64,000 nt of DNA from Methylotenera mobilis JLW8. Lineage in GTDB: Bacteria > Pseudomonadota > Gammaproteobacteria > Burkholderiales > Methylophilaceae. The stretch is taken from assembly GCF_000023705.1 (NCBI RefSeq), contig NC_012968.1, forward strand, positions 62,001 to 126,000, written 5' to 3'. Under the pieces are notes generated by a model that saw only the letters and a program-made list of their open reading frames with translations, searched no databases and was not told the DNA's origin. The translations under genes were made by a program, and so were the position numbers. This document shows, piece after piece, positions 8,706 through 18,131 of the stretch. Numbering within the stretch: the stretch's first letter is position 1; every line of letters starts with the position of its first letter.

Positions 8706-9503
8706 CTAGTTCACTTTAACTTCGGTAGTTGTAGTGAAGCTCTTACCTTCGTTATCTTGAATAACAACTGTAAGTGTTCCAGATTTATCTGCTTTGAAAG
8801 GGAATTGGATATTTGGATCTTCACTTACGCCAATGTAGGTATCCGCATCAAATACTGTTTTACCCTCGAATGTTGCTACGATTTTGTTGATGAAGAATGC
8901 AGGTCGATAGCCTAAAGATACCAAGTCTTGCTGCAAGCCTGTGTACATAGGGTGTTTAATCAAAAGATGGGCTTGTTTTATAGCAGAGGTATTATCCTCT
9001 TTTACAGAAAGCTTCATCTTGCCTGCAGATTGCCTAGCAAGAGATTCGTCACCACCAATACTACCGCCACAACCGCCAGCTGCTCGAATAGGCACTTTAT
9101 TCATGAAAAAGCGCCCATCACTCGTTTCTGCAACCACATGAATGTATGCATCACTCTCCATGCGAATTCTAGTATTGATTGCTGCTTTTCCAGAATCTGG
9201 TGAGAAATGATATACAGCCGTCAGAGGGACTGGGTTGGTATCAGCAATGATGGTAACTGACTTGATGTACTGACTTTGATCCTGAGGGTATTGGACGCTG
9301 AATTCGAATGGAACTTGTGCTCCACTTTCAGCACGCAAAGGAGCTTTGATGCTAATTGCATTATTTTCTTCCAAAGTTTTATTGGCGAAATAAGTCTGTT
9401 TCAGCGTCCCCCAATACTTATCTACCACCTCTGCATGGCCAATTTGCTGAAAGCTAATCAATACTGAAGACATTAAACCTAAGATCATTAATTTCTGTTT
9501 CAT
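8706..9503 (-). CDS. SoxYZ-like fused sulfur-carrier protein, quinoprotein-associated
   Basis: With the start at 9503 (preceded by AAAGGAG) the protein has 265 residues and a signal peptide ending in GHA. The N-terminal half resembles SoxY and ends in the carrier-type motif GGCGG, whose Cys in SoxY holds covalent sulfur intermediates. Here the motif is internal and followed by a SoxZ-like C-terminal half, so SoxY and SoxZ are fused. This matches the SoxYZ-like carriers described next to PQQ-dependent dehydrogenases. It is the first gene of a six-gene operon controlled by the operator at 9526-9543. Confidence 0.85.
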   Translation of the reverse strand: MKQKLMILGLMSSVLISFQQIGHAEVVDKYWGTLKQTYFANKTLEENNAISIKAPLRAESGAQVPFEFSVQYPQDQSQYIKSVTIIADTNPVPLTAVYHFSPDSGKAAINTRIRMESDAYIHVVAETSDGRFFMNKVPIRAAGGCGGSIGGDESLARQSAGKMKLSVKEDNTSAIKQAHLLIKHPMYTGLQQDLVSLGYRPAFFINKIVATFEGKTVFDADTYIGVSEDPNIQFPFKADKSGTLTVVIQDNEGKSFTTTTEVKVN

Positions 9504-9525
9504 CTTAAACTCCTTTAGTTGAAAG

Positions 9526-9543
9526 ATACCGACTAGTTGGTAT
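9526..9543. promoter_or_regulatory. TetR-type operator between the divergent SoxYZ-like and tetR genes
   Basis: ATACCGACTAGTTGGTAT is an 18-base near-perfect palindrome located 23 bases before the SoxYZ-like start and 61 bases before the tetR start. It shares 14 of 16 core bases with the palindrome at 98-117. The position between a TetR gene and its divergent neighbour is the classical autoregulatory arrangement. The shared core suggests both operons are controlled by the same repressor. Confidence 0.65.
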
Positions 9544-9603
9544 GATATTCTTATGGTAATATTTGTCAACTACTAAAATTAGCTTTTGTTTAAAGGTATT
9601 ACT

Positions 9604-10200
9604 ATGAAAGAATCAAAATCAACTCTGTCCCGCAAGCGCATCTTAGAAGGTGCCCAGGATCTGATATTAGCTCGCGGGTTTTCAGCGATGACAGTTGATG
9701 CAATTTGTCAGTCTGCAGACATTACTAAAGGAGGATTTTTCCACCACTTTGCCAACAAAGAGGCGTTAGGTGAAGCCGTGCTTGCAAAGTTCTGGAATGA
9801 TGCTGAAGAAAGGCAATTATCTGCAGCGTATAGAAATGAAACTGATCCTGTTAAATATTTAGAGGGATATTTAAGTAATGCAATTGAAGCTTACAAAGAC
9901 CCTGTATTGCAAAAGGGATGCATGTTAGCCATATTTACAATGGAGTTGGCTGAAAGTAATGAGGCATTATTTAAATCTGCGTCACAGTATTTTGACAACT
10001 GGCGGACGGAGTTTATGGCAATGTTAGAGAGAGCATTCGCTACAGCAAACTCTTCAATAGATGTCCAATCTTGGGGTGATCTCTACATTTCAACCTTAGA
10101 AGGATCTTTGCTTCTAGCGAAAGCTAAAAATGACCCAAAGGCAATAACCAGAGCGTTAACATTATACAAATCACTACTCATGAGCTCACTAGTGGATTAG
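9604..10200 (+). CDS. TetR-family regulator with NemR-like Cys106
   Basis: Starting at the ATG at 9604 (preceded by AAAGG; the frame opens earlier only at a TTG) the protein has 198 residues. The N-terminal HTH runs through residues 10-60 with DITKGGFFHHFANKEAL as recognition helix region. The ligand domain contains C106 in KGCMLAI, aligned by eye with the GC segment around Cys106 of E. coli NemR, the electrophile-sensing repressor of nemA. With an OYE in the adjacent operon, electrophile sensing is a reasonable inference, but this Cys is also common in other TetR proteins. Confidence 0.85.
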   Translation: MKESKSTLSRKRILEGAQDLILARGFSAMTVDAICQSADITKGGFFHHFANKEALGEAVLAKFWNDAEERQLSAAYRNETDPVKYLEGYLSNAIEAYKDPVLQKGCMLAIFTMELAESNEALFKSASQYFDNWRTEFMAMLERAFATANSSIDVQSWGDLYISTLEGSLLLAKAKNDPKAITRALTLYKSLLMSSLVD

Positions 10201-10341
10201 TTTCACAACTAGTGACAAACTAGTTTATGGCATTACTATATAACGCTGATGCTCCATAACTTCTAGCAAGACCAAGTATTGATACTTAGTAAGAATCACA
10301 TCAAGTGGAAATAAAGGCAGTTGATAGGCATTCGCAGATGC

Positions 10342-11190
10342 CTATTTGCTGTATTTTTCAGAAACGACTAGCCACAGACCCACAAGAATTAAAAATGCTG
10401 AAACGATTATTTGTGCAGACAGGTATTCATCTAGCAATAAAATACCACCTACCGTAGTAATCAATGGGACAAGCAGTTGCAAAGTCGCGGATTTCGTTGA
10501 GCCTAAGCTAGGCAAAACACTATACCAAATTGCATATGCGATAGCAGACGTAAGGCTACCTGAAACGATTGAATAGATGACTCCTAAGGCATCCAGATGT
10601 GAATGCATGATTAAAACTGGAATCAACAGCAGAGCAAAAAATGCAGCTCGATAAAAACTACCGGCGGTATTTAAAATTGGAGAGATCGAATTGGTCCCGA
10701 TGATCGTGTAGATGGCCCATGCCACACCTGAAATAACCATAAAGAAAGCACCAATCACTGGCGGCGTTTCAACACTAGGCCAAAGCAACGCAATCAATCC
10801 TAGGGTGGATATCGCAACCCCCACCTTTTGTAACAATTGAAGCCTGTGTCCTTTTTTCAATGCGTAAGCCAGCATAGTCATTTGCACCGTGCCGAATAAT
10901 AGGAGCGCGCCAGTAGCAGCAGACATAGAAACATATGCAAAAGAAAAACCAGCAGCATAGATGAAGAGAGCTAAACCAGAAATCCAATTGCCCGCGAAAT
11001 CAGAACGTTCATAACGGATCCGCACGAGGAGCCATAAGGTTATTGCACCAGCTGTAAGCCGGATTGTAGTAAAAGAGGCTGGGTCTATATGCTGGTCAAC
11101 TAAAGCAAGGCGGCAGATGATTGAGTTTGCTGCAAAGGCAATTAATGCAATGCTCAATCTAACATAAAGTATATTGGTGCTAAGTCTCAT
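10342..11190 (-). CDS. EamA-family (DMT) transporter
   Basis: The protein has about ten hydrophobic helices arranged as two EamA repeats and about 282 residues from the ATG at 11190. The frame opens 27 bases earlier at a GTG, and no ribosome site clearly decides between them. Members export metabolites or amino acids across the inner membrane; the substrate cannot be predicted. The stop lies in a small hairpin (TAGGCAT ... ATGCCTA) at 10326-10345. Downstream on its 5' side the Tn7-like element begins about 500 bases away. Confidence 0.8.
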   Translation of the reverse strand: MRLSTNILYVRLSIALIAFAANSIICRLALVDQHIDPASFTTIRLTAGAITLWLLVRIRYERSDFAGNWISGLALFIYAAGFSFAYVSMSAATGALLLFGTVQMTMLAYALKKGHRLQLLQKVGVAISTLGLIALLWPSVETPPVIGAFFMVISGVAWAIYTIIGTNSISPILNTAGSFYRAAFFALLLIPVLIMHSHLDALGVIYSIVSGSLTSAIAYAIWYSVLPSLGSTKSATLQLLVPLITTVGGILLLDEYLSAQIIVSAFLILVGLWLVVSEKYSK

Positions 11191-11217
11191 AAATACTGGG
11201 ATTACCTTTTTGTACAC

Positions 11218-11728
11218 TTAGCAATCAATATATTACGATAGCAAATAACTACCAAGACCCTAGGCGATTAACTTTAAAAATTTATATATTGTATTTGATA
11301 CCTAACTCTTAATTTATGTATCAAAAAAACTTTTATAAAATAACCTTTAAACTTACTTATGCTTATCACAGCAGATAGAAATAAAATTCAAAGATTAAAG
11401 ATTTGTTTCAATATTGAGTGGCTGGTTAATGCCGATTACGGTCAGTTTTTGGCTAAAGTCGACCGTCAGCTTAGGGCCGAGAGCTGAAAAGCAGAAGGCC
11501 TCTTTTCAGAGGCCTTCTGTTTGGTGCGTTGTAAGGGACCATTGGTACGTAGCTGTCTCCGACGACCTCACTGTGCTACGTTTCTCACACAAAACCTATT
11601 CATTCTTGTGCTGTTCGGCCGGTTCTGTGTCTCAAGGGCTACAGACGGGCTAACACTTGTATGCATTTTGCCGCGTTGCTATACATTGTCAATCATTTTT
11701 TCAATTAATGTAAACCATTCTACATAAT
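11218..11728. other. Intergenic stretch with dispersed-repeat-like segment and strong hairpin
   Basis: No credible gene was found. The segment at about 11413-11490 is GC-richer than its surroundings and resembles the short intergenic repeats seen in many proteobacteria, with alternating GGTCAG/GACCGTCAGC elements. It is followed by a perfect 12-base stem (CAGAAGGCCTCT with its complement, 11492-11519). The minus strand continues into TTTTC, so this could terminate minus-strand transcription. The sequence GGTTAATGCCG near 11425 also occurs at the right cassette repeat at 23046, which may be chance. Confidence 0.4.
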
Positions 11729-11776
11729 TGGCAATCACTAAAAAGTGCTATCTCATAAACCGCTATTAAAAAAGCG

Positions 11777-11911
11777 GTGAATGAAGTTGTCGCTCGACTA
11801 AAAATATTAGGCTTATCAAAATTTACAGTCGGGCTTGAAATGACAGATTTGTCAGTGCTAATGAATTTCTTGCAAGGCGTACAAATAGCTCGTAGTTATA
11901 AAATATTTTAA
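11777..11911 (+). CDS. Possible small protein or gene remnant
   Basis: A 44-codon frame from a GTG reads like a genuine protein segment (VNEVVARLKILGLSKFTVGL and onwards) and is followed within 30 bases by a strong terminator. There is no ribosome site before the GTG and the frame has no ATG start, so this may be the tail of a truncated gene. It lies just inside the proposed left transposon end. No family was recognised. Confidence 0.25.
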   Translation: MNEVVARLKILGLSKFTVGLEMTDLSVLMNFLQGVQIARSYKIF

Positions 11912-11940
11912 TCAATCAAAGAAATATATTTTGTCAAATT

Positions 11941-11964
11941 AAGCCGCTAATCAGCGGCTTTTCT
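11941..11964 (+). terminator. Intrinsic terminator
   Basis: AAGCCGCT pairs perfectly with AGCGGCTT around a four-base loop and runs into TTTTCT. An almost identical terminator occurs at 26427-26450. Confidence 0.7.
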
Positions 11965-12508
11965 CATTATTCAGATTCTATTTTTATAACTATAGGTTCC
12001 TAGATTAACCAGTGGTTAATATTTATATATATAAATCATATAGTTACATTAAATTAACAATTGCATTTTTATTGAAAATAGATTAATTGTTATTGCTATA
12101 GCAAAACTTGCGTGATTAAAAAACTATGCTAATTTTGTTTTCAGATTACCCGGAAATTATTTTTATGGGTAGTTTGATTATGCGGCAGTTTTAACAACTG
12201 TCATTTTTGAAAGGAAGTACCGAAGAAAAGAAGCTTAAAGAGTGAGTAGCCTAAATTATCAGGCTACTAAAATGCAAAAGACCCAAGCGGAATGCACTTG
12301 AGTCAGTTGAGTGTAATACTTGAACTCCTAGTCCCCACTAGTTAATTACATTCTACGACATCAGTATGTTTTGTCAAATTTAAGACGATAGTCTTGGCCC
12401 CCTTGTACCCTAAACTTTCTAATTAGTAAAAAATACTGATTAGCTAGATAGGACTCCCTACGCCTAAATTTCTGAGTTACTCCATTTGATGCAAATTAGG
12501 AGTTAACA
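11965..12508. other. Leader region upstream of tnsA
   Basis: This AT-rich stretch has no gene. It contains a hairpin (AGTAGCCT with AGGCTACT, 12245-12268) and TTTTGTCAAATT at 12369-12380, which repeats the sequence at 11929-11940. These could be transposase-binding or regulatory elements, but no matching copies were found on the right side. The tnsA promoter should lie here; an AGGAG site precedes the tnsA ATG. Confidence 0.4.
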
Positions 12509-13189
12509 ATGAATCAATTAATAGCAGTACCAGAAATACAAATCATCTTTCCGAAAGATGGAAAAGTCCGTAGCCGCAAAATAGTAAAACGTTCAAACGC
12601 ACGCAACACTGGTAAGTATCCGAGTTGGAAGATGCAACGCATGATGCAATGGGAATCCGTTCATGAAGGCAATGCAATGCGTATCCTCGATGCATCGCCG
12701 CGAGTAATTTCTTTTTATGAGCAACCGTGCGAAATCATATACAAAATGAACGGTGAGCATCGCCGGCATTATCCTGACTTCATGGTGGTTGAAAGCCATC
12801 GTCGAGAGTTTTGGGAAGTTAAAACTGAAGTTGATGCAAACAGTGTGGAAGTTGCAGAGCGGACAGAATTCTTAAAGACATTTCTGCCTGAGTATGGATA
12901 CAGCTACCTTGTTGTATTCGCTGAAAATCTGGCCAAACAGCCAAGGCTTGATAACGTTAAGCGCTTGAACAAGCTAGGACGTCATCCTGTTCCCATTATC
13001 GAGCAAGAGCGAATTAGGCGCATATTTAACAATAATCCGGTCATGTCTTGGGAAGCGTTCGAGCAACAATCTCCACAAACATTACGCAATGTCAGCCGCC
13101 TGATACTGGAAGGAAAACTAAGTATCGACTTCAATCAACCTCTTAGCTCTGCTACTTCAATTCATAGCAACTTTACGGCTCACTCTTAG
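12509..13189 (+). CDS. tnsA: TnsA-like transposon endonuclease
   Basis: The 226-residue protein has a restriction-endonuclease-like core: E49/E53 in WESVHEG, D90 in RHYPDFMVV, and E103-V-K105 in FWEVKTE. This matches the catalytic pattern of Tn7 TnsA, which cuts the 5' strands at transposon ends and so allows cut-and-paste rather than replicative movement. The C-terminal part contacts TnsC in Tn7. All key residues are present, so the protein looks active. It opens the tns operon, 11 bases before tnsB. Confidence 0.9.
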   Translation: MNQLIAVPEIQIIFPKDGKVRSRKIVKRSNARNTGKYPSWKMQRMMQWESVHEGNAMRILDASPRVISFYEQPCEIIYKMNGEHRRHYPDFMVVESHRREFWEVKTEVDANSVEVAERTEFLKTFLPEYGYSYLVVFAENLAKQPRLDNVKRLNKLGRHPVPIIEQERIRRIFNNNPVMSWEAFEQQSPQTLRNVSRLILEGKLSIDFNQPLSSATSIHSNFTAHS

Positions 13190-13200
13190 GAGGCATCATC

Positions 13201-15192
13201 ATGGCAATCGCATATTTTTGTAAAAATACAACGTTTGATATGGATGGACGTGAATACCAACTTAATCGAGAAATCGCAGCAGGTATTTGGCAGGTGCAGG
13301 AAGTTAGAACGGGTCGAATCCATGAGTTCAGTACTAAATCACTTCAAGAGCGTTATTCCGGCGGAGAGTTGGTATTCACCAAAGATGATAATGACGTTTT
13401 GAAGAAAGAGAACACGACTAAAAATATTTCGGTAAAGATTAATCGTCAGATTGAAGGTGCTGCTTGGGATAAAGCCAAAGTTAAGCGCATGTATGCTAAA
13501 GCAATTGAGAATCTGCCCAGTACAGAAGGTGTTGTGAAACAAGCGATACAGGAGGTTTGGGAGAAAATAAAACTACCAGAGAAAGCGCCACATTGGGTAA
13601 GTGTATGTGCTTGGAAGAAAAAATATATCACTCATGGCAAAGACGTTTTCGCATTAGGAGAGCAACACCAACGGAAAGGCAACAGAGTGCCACGCTATCC
13701 AATAGAGGTAATTGAAATCGCAGAAGATTGTATAGATCGTATCTATATGCGTCGTGAGCGCGGTACCGTAGAAGAAACTGTGGAGGAAGTGGTGGTTATG
13801 ATAGAGCGTGAAAACAAACAGCTCCCAATGACTATGAAACTACCTCGTCCCAAAAGAAGGTTGATCGAACGATTGATTAATCTCATACCTGCCTTTGACC
13901 GATGTGCAGCCCGTTATGGCCGTTTAGCTGCAAATCGCATCTATCGAAGCAAAATGAGACATTTAGTTACTAAGAAGCCGCTTGAGTCTGCAGAAATTGA
14001 TCATACCAAGCTAGATTTGTTTGTGATTGATGATGATTCACATATTCCACTTGGTCGACCCTGGCTCACTATCTGTATTGATAGTCATACGCGTTGTATT
14101 TTAGGCATCTACATTGGCTTTGAACCACCTAGTTTTCTGACGGTAGGCAAATGCCTAAAGCATGCTTTCTTACCTAAGACTAATTTACAGCAGCAGTTTC
14201 CTGATATCAGAAACACATGGGAAGCACATGGTGTGATGGAGCAATTGTATGTAGATAATGGTTTGGAGTTTCACAGCGTTAGCTTAGAAAAGGCATGTTT
14301 TGCATTCGGAGTTGAGATTATCTACACCCCTCGCAAAACACCTTGGTTCAAAGGCAAGGTTGAGCGCTTCAATCGCAGCATTAATGACGATGTTAGTCAT
14401 GGTATCGCTGGCACAACCTTTAGCAACATCTTTGAGAAAGATGACTATGATCCAGCTAAGCATGCGGTTGTTACACTGAGTACTTTGCGTCGCATTATTC
14501 ATAAATGGATTGCAGATTGTTATCACCAAAAGCCACATCGTAGTTTAGATCGGCAGACACCAGCTGTCGTTTGGGCTAGCAGCATTAATCCAGAAGATAT
14601 TGCGTTAGCAAATAATCCTGCAGAATTGGATGTGCTGTTAGGTAAAGCAGTAGAAGCTAAAAAGGTTACACACCAAGGCATCGAGATTAACAACCTGCTC
14701 TACAACTCACCGGAATTGATGAAATTGAGACGTCAATATGGTGAAAGTTTAACCGTAGATATTCGGGTGGATGAAAGTGATGTTGGTCACTTGTATGTGA
14801 TTCTAAAAGGCAATCAGGGTTATATCGAAGTCCCTGCGCTCAATCATGAATATGCAAACGGATTGACGCTGTGGTTACACAATATATGCCGTAGCTATGC
14901 CAAGAAACACTTCAAGAAAGTTGACGTGTATAGCTATGCATTGGCTAAGACCGAGATACGCGAAATTGTTGAGCAAGAGCTAAAACTGAAACGCCGTAAA
15001 TCAAATAGTAGAGTTGCGCGCCACCAGGACACCAATCAAGCAGCCAACGCTAAGAGAAGGGAGAAAGCAGGAGCAGATGTTACGAAGCCATTGCCTGCCC
15101 CAGCTACCTCAAAAGTGAGTGCAAATAGTAACCCCGTGCCTATCACTCGAAACAGGCAGAAGTACGTTCCAATTATTGAACAACGTGCTTAA
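13201..15192 (+). CDS. tnsB: TnsB-like DDE transposase
   Basis: The 663-residue protein carries N-terminal helix-turn-helix DNA-binding regions and an RNase H-like integrase core with D267 (AEIDHTKLD), D352 (YVDNGLEF) and E388 (GKVERFNR), a DD35E spacing. It should bind the transposon ends and join the 3' ends to target DNA. A Mu-type C-terminal beta domain and a basic tail (KRRKSNSR and on) follow, the tail being where Tn7 TnsB contacts TnsC. A GGAGG site precedes the ATG. No truncation or missing catalytic residue is seen. Confidence 0.95.
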   Translation: MAIAYFCKNTTFDMDGREYQLNREIAAGIWQVQEVRTGRIHEFSTKSLQERYSGGELVFTKDDNDVLKKENTTKNISVKINRQIEGAAWDKAKVKRMYAKAIENLPSTEGVVKQAIQEVWEKIKLPEKAPHWVSVCAWKKKYITHGKDVFALGEQHQRKGNRVPRYPIEVIEIAEDCIDRIYMRRERGTVEETVEEVVVMIERENKQLPMTMKLPRPKRRLIERLINLIPAFDRCAARYGRLAANRIYRSKMRHLVTKKPLESAEIDHTKLDLFVIDDDSHIPLGRPWLTICIDSHTRCILGIYIGFEPPSFLTVGKCLKHAFLPKTNLQQQFPDIRNTWEAHGVMEQLYVDNGLEFHSVSLEKACFAFGVEIIYTPRKTPWFKGKVERFNRSINDDVSHGIAGTTFSNIFEKDDYDPAKHAVVTLSTLRRIIHKWIADCYHQKPHRSLDRQTPAVVWASSINPEDIALANNPAELDVLLGKAVEAKKVTHQGIEINNLLYNSPELMKLRRQYGESLTVDIRVDESDVGHLYVILKGNQGYIEVPALNHEYANGLTLWLHNICRSYAKKHFKKVDVYSYALAKTEIREIVEQELKLKRRKSNSRVARHQDTNQAANAKRREKAGADVTKPLPAPATSKVSANSNPVPITRNRQKYVPIIEQRA

Positions 15193-15213
15193 TCATTTGC
15201 AAAGGACAATGTC

Positions 15214-16230
15214 ATGGACACAACAACTTATATCCCTGTGGCTGTTGATCAAATATTGGTGCCTCACCACATGTTCAATAAAGCTAAAGATCGTATCGAA
15301 AATCACTTATTAGCAGCACAAAGTTATCAAGAGCCTATCTGTATTGCGGTGATTGGTGATTCGCGTGCCGGCAAATCAAGACTGCTTGAGTATATAAGCA
15401 AGAAATATTCTAAAGTCCGTACTGCAGATGGTGTCATCATACCGATGATTTCCATTAAGACACCTGCTAAACCAACAGTAAAAGGTCTAGTAGAGATTAT
15501 GCTACGTGAGATTGGTGACCCACTTTGGTTTAAACGCGGTTCCGAGACAGAGAAGACCGAGCAGCTATACATCCTACTCAAGCAAGCACAAACGCATACC
15601 CTAATCATTGACGAGTTCCAGCACTTCTACGATAAGGTATCGCATAAAGTGCAGCATTATTTATCGGATTGGCTTAAAAACTTTGTTGACCGTACGGGAT
15701 TGATGATCATTGTGGCTGGCTTACCAGATTGCATGGCCGTCATTAACCAGAATGAGCAGTTGCGTGGTCGCTTCTTGGCGCCGATTCATATGCCTAGATT
15801 TGTATGGGGTACTGCCGAACAATGCGAAGAGTTTATGGATTGTTTGGAGTCTTTTCAACTTGGGTTAAGTCGATATGATTTTCCTGAGCTTGGTTCTGAG
15901 GAAGTCGCGTTTCGGTTTTTCTGTGCGACTGGAGGTTTGATTGGCTACATTGCCAAGATACTGTACATCGCCTGCCTGAATGCGCAGATGGCGAACACGC
16001 AGATTATCACCATGCATGATCTTGCAAAGGCATATGAAGAAGCCGTATGGATGGATGAAGTGACACCTATGATGAATCCATTTTCAGAGGATTTTGATGC
16101 AAGTCCCGTAGAGTATCTGCTAGAAATGGCAAAGCAAGTTGGAACTGCTTGTCCTGAAGTTTCTAAACCTCGTGCCACTCGATCACGCAAATCTGATTTA
16201 CCTAGTGCAGCAAGCGTACTGGCGGCTTAA
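15214..16230 (+). CDS. tnsC: TnsC-like AAA+ ATPase
   Basis: The 338-residue protein has a Walker A motif (GDSRAGKSRLL), a Walker B motif (TLIIDEFQHF) and sensor-like segments typical of TnsC/TniB. In Tn7-like systems it polymerises on target DNA and links the target selector (TnsD/TniQ) to the TnsAB transposase. It is shorter than Tn7 TnsC (555 residues) and nearer the TniB size class. It lies 21 bases after tnsB and two bases before the next gene, so the operon is tightly packed. Confidence 0.92.
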   Translation: MDTTTYIPVAVDQILVPHHMFNKAKDRIENHLLAAQSYQEPICIAVIGDSRAGKSRLLEYISKKYSKVRTADGVIIPMISIKTPAKPTVKGLVEIMLREIGDPLWFKRGSETEKTEQLYILLKQAQTHTLIIDEFQHFYDKVSHKVQHYLSDWLKNFVDRTGLMIIVAGLPDCMAVINQNEQLRGRFLAPIHMPRFVWGTAEQCEEFMDCLESFQLGLSRYDFPELGSEEVAFRFFCATGGLIGYIAKILYIACLNAQMANTQIITMHDLAKAYEEAVWMDEVTPMMNPFSEDFDASPVEYLLEMAKQVGTACPEVSKPRATRSRKSDLPSAASVLAA

Positions 16231-16232
16231 GC

Positions 16233-18131
16233 ATGATGGATAAACAACCGCTTGCTATTACACCTTCCCCTGCAAAGGGGGAGGCTTTACAGGGCTTTAT
16301 ATTAAGAACATCAGCGCTTAATGGTTATTCCAGCCCATCAAAGATATTTGCTTACGCCGAGATGTCTGACAATGAAGCACGTTCGGCAAGGCCTCCTTTA
16401 GACAAGTTGGCACCGCTTTACGGAAGAACGACAGAGTCATTGATTGAAGCCGGATTGGATTATTTAGACGAAACTACTCCTGCTAAGCATTTACCTGTCA
16501 TGAGGCACGCTATTCCATACATGTACACTAGGAGTAAGAATGCAGGATTTTGCTTGCAGTGTGTACAAGAAAAAGGCTTTATTGAAAGCTTTCATGAGCT
16601 GAAATATGCATTGGCCTGCCCACACCACCATTGCAAAACAATACTGTCTTGTCCGAGCTGCAGTAGCCCTCTGAACTGGCATCGTCGTAACCTAACCACC
16701 TGCAGTTGCGGTGAGGACTTGTCGGCGCATATGCCTCAGAATATTGAGCACCCAGCAATGCTTGTTCTGCTTGGCATTCTGCATGCTAAGTTAATGAAGC
16801 AGCCTTTACCGCATGATGAGATGCGAGCGTTAGGTTTTTCGATTGATGCGATAGAGCAATTGTCGATACAAACATTGCTCTCGATTATCTACCGTTTTGG
16901 TTTATTCAATCAAAAGCAGCAGCCTGCAAGCAATGAGTACGAGGTTGATTGGCAAGCGTTACAAACTACCGCTGAAGTACTGTCTGATTGGCCAAACAAG
17001 TTTCATGATTATTTAGAGGCCGTACATGCGCCTACAGCCAATCTTAATTTGAGTGGGTTGCGTGGTCAGTTCAACTCTTTTTATGAGTCTTTCTTCAAGA
17101 ATATTGACCAGAGTAGTCACCTGCAATTTATGCGTGATGCGTTTGTACAGTTCGGTCATCAGCGGTGGCGCCAAGCTTCGGTGCATCCTAAGTTGTTAAG
17201 TGAAGCCGCCTTAAATGAGTCAAAAACACATGGGATGGGCATATACGAGTTTTCTAAGATGATTGGCGTACAACCAGCAACCGCCAGAAAACTCATTGCC
17301 AAAGGCTTGGTGCAAGTCACAAGCACCGAGCTTAATCAAACACGCAAATTGATAGAGTTGTCGCCACAACAGCAATTTACTTTTGCTGAAGGTAAAAGAT
17401 TAAGCCTGAAAACGGCAGCGCAACGCTTAGATTTACCTGTTGAGATACTGAGGGTCTATCGTGCTAGAGGGTATTGCCAGGCTAAATACCTAACATTACC
17501 TATTGAACTATTTCATGAGAAGGATGTAGAAGTTTTACAGCAAGATTTGATGGGTGATTGCCAGCTGCAAAAGGTGTTTGTAGATAAACGTCACATCACT
17601 ATGGCGCAAATCATGCGTATGAAAGTGAATGCTGATGTTAAAGCCACTTTCATAGTTGATGTGAGGAATAGAGCCATCACTCCACTTGGCACTTTATCTG
17701 AAATGCCAAGTGGCTTGGTGTTTGATAAATTCACCACGAAAAGACATTTAGAACAAATTAAACAGAGGCTGAATGGAGGTGTATCTTTTGAGGCTGCTAT
17801 TGAAAGTTTGCAAACTAACCGAGCAGGATTGCTTGCACTAGTGAACACAAAGGCGTTGCAGTATCAGTTCTTTAACTCAGAAATGACTTTAGTGGAAAAC
17901 ACCTTGCTGAGCTTTAGTGATCAATACATCTCTTGCCAAGAAGTCGCTAATTTGAAGTCACTTACTGTTAGGTCGGTAATTAATTTATGCCAAGATTTAG
18001 GGATTCATTTGTATAAAACACCGCAAGCAGATTTGTTTAAGAATGAAGTGAATTGGATTGAAAGGAGCGATTTAGTATTGCTAGGCATAGACCAATTTTG
18101 CATATCTGGCTTATTTGAGATAGCCGCATAA
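16233..18131 (+). CDS. tnsD: TnsD/TniQ-family target-selection protein
   Basis: The 632-residue protein begins with a TniQ domain followed by zinc-binding clusters: C-L-Q-C near residue 103, ACPHHHCKTILSCPSC, and TTCSCG. The long C-terminal half contains repeated helix-turn-helix-like segments and is larger than TniQ of Tn5053-type elements, so it resembles TnsD, which recognises a fixed chromosomal site. No glmS, comM or other usual target gene is visible in the window. The site it selects is therefore unknown; the 3' end of the gene at 24807-25388 is a candidate. Confidence 0.9.
   Translation: MMDKQPLAITPSPAKGEALQGFILRTSALNGYSSPSKIFAYAEMSDNEARSARPPLDKLAPLYGRTTESLIEAGLDYLDETTPAKHLPVMRHAIPYMYTRSKNAGFCLQCVQEKGFIESFHELKYALACPHHHCKTILSCPSCSSPLNWHRRNLTTCSCGEDLSAHMPQNIEHPAMLVLLGILHAKLMKQPLPHDEMRALGFSIDAIEQLSIQTLLSIIYRFGLFNQKQQPASNEYEVDWQALQTTAEVLSDWPNKFHDYLEAVHAPTANLNLSGLRGQFNSFYESFFKNIDQSSHLQFMRDAFVQFGHQRWRQASVHPKLLSEAALNESKTHGMGIYEFSKMIGVQPATARKLIAKGLVQVTSTELNQTRKLIELSPQQQFTFAEGKRLSLKTAAQRLDLPVEILRVYRARGYCQAKYLTLPIELFHEKDVEVLQQDLMGDCQLQKVFVDKRHITMAQIMRMKVNADVKATFIVDVRNRAITPLGTLSEMPSGLVFDKFTTKRHLEQIKQRLNGGVSFEAAIESLQTNRAGLLALVNTKALQYQFFNSEMTLVENTLLSFSDQYISCQEVANLKSLTVRSVINLCQDLGIHLYKTPQADLFKNEVNWIERSDLVLLGIDQFCISGLFEIAA

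Noticed and set aside
11414-11727. Open frames overlapping the repeat-like segment left of the transposon
   Set aside because: They have no ribosome site, odd composition and overlap a strong hairpin; the segment looks like an intergenic repeat.
12202-12225. TGTCATTTTTGAAAGG as a Tn402-type left transposon end
   Set aside because: It resembles the TGTCATTTT start of that group, but no inverted mate was found to the right of the tns genes or beyond the cargo.
12437-12452. TACTGATTAGCTAG as another copy of the TetR operator
   Set aside because: Only the first half matches, and it is not palindromic; similar AT-rich matches occur elsewhere, for example near 18203.
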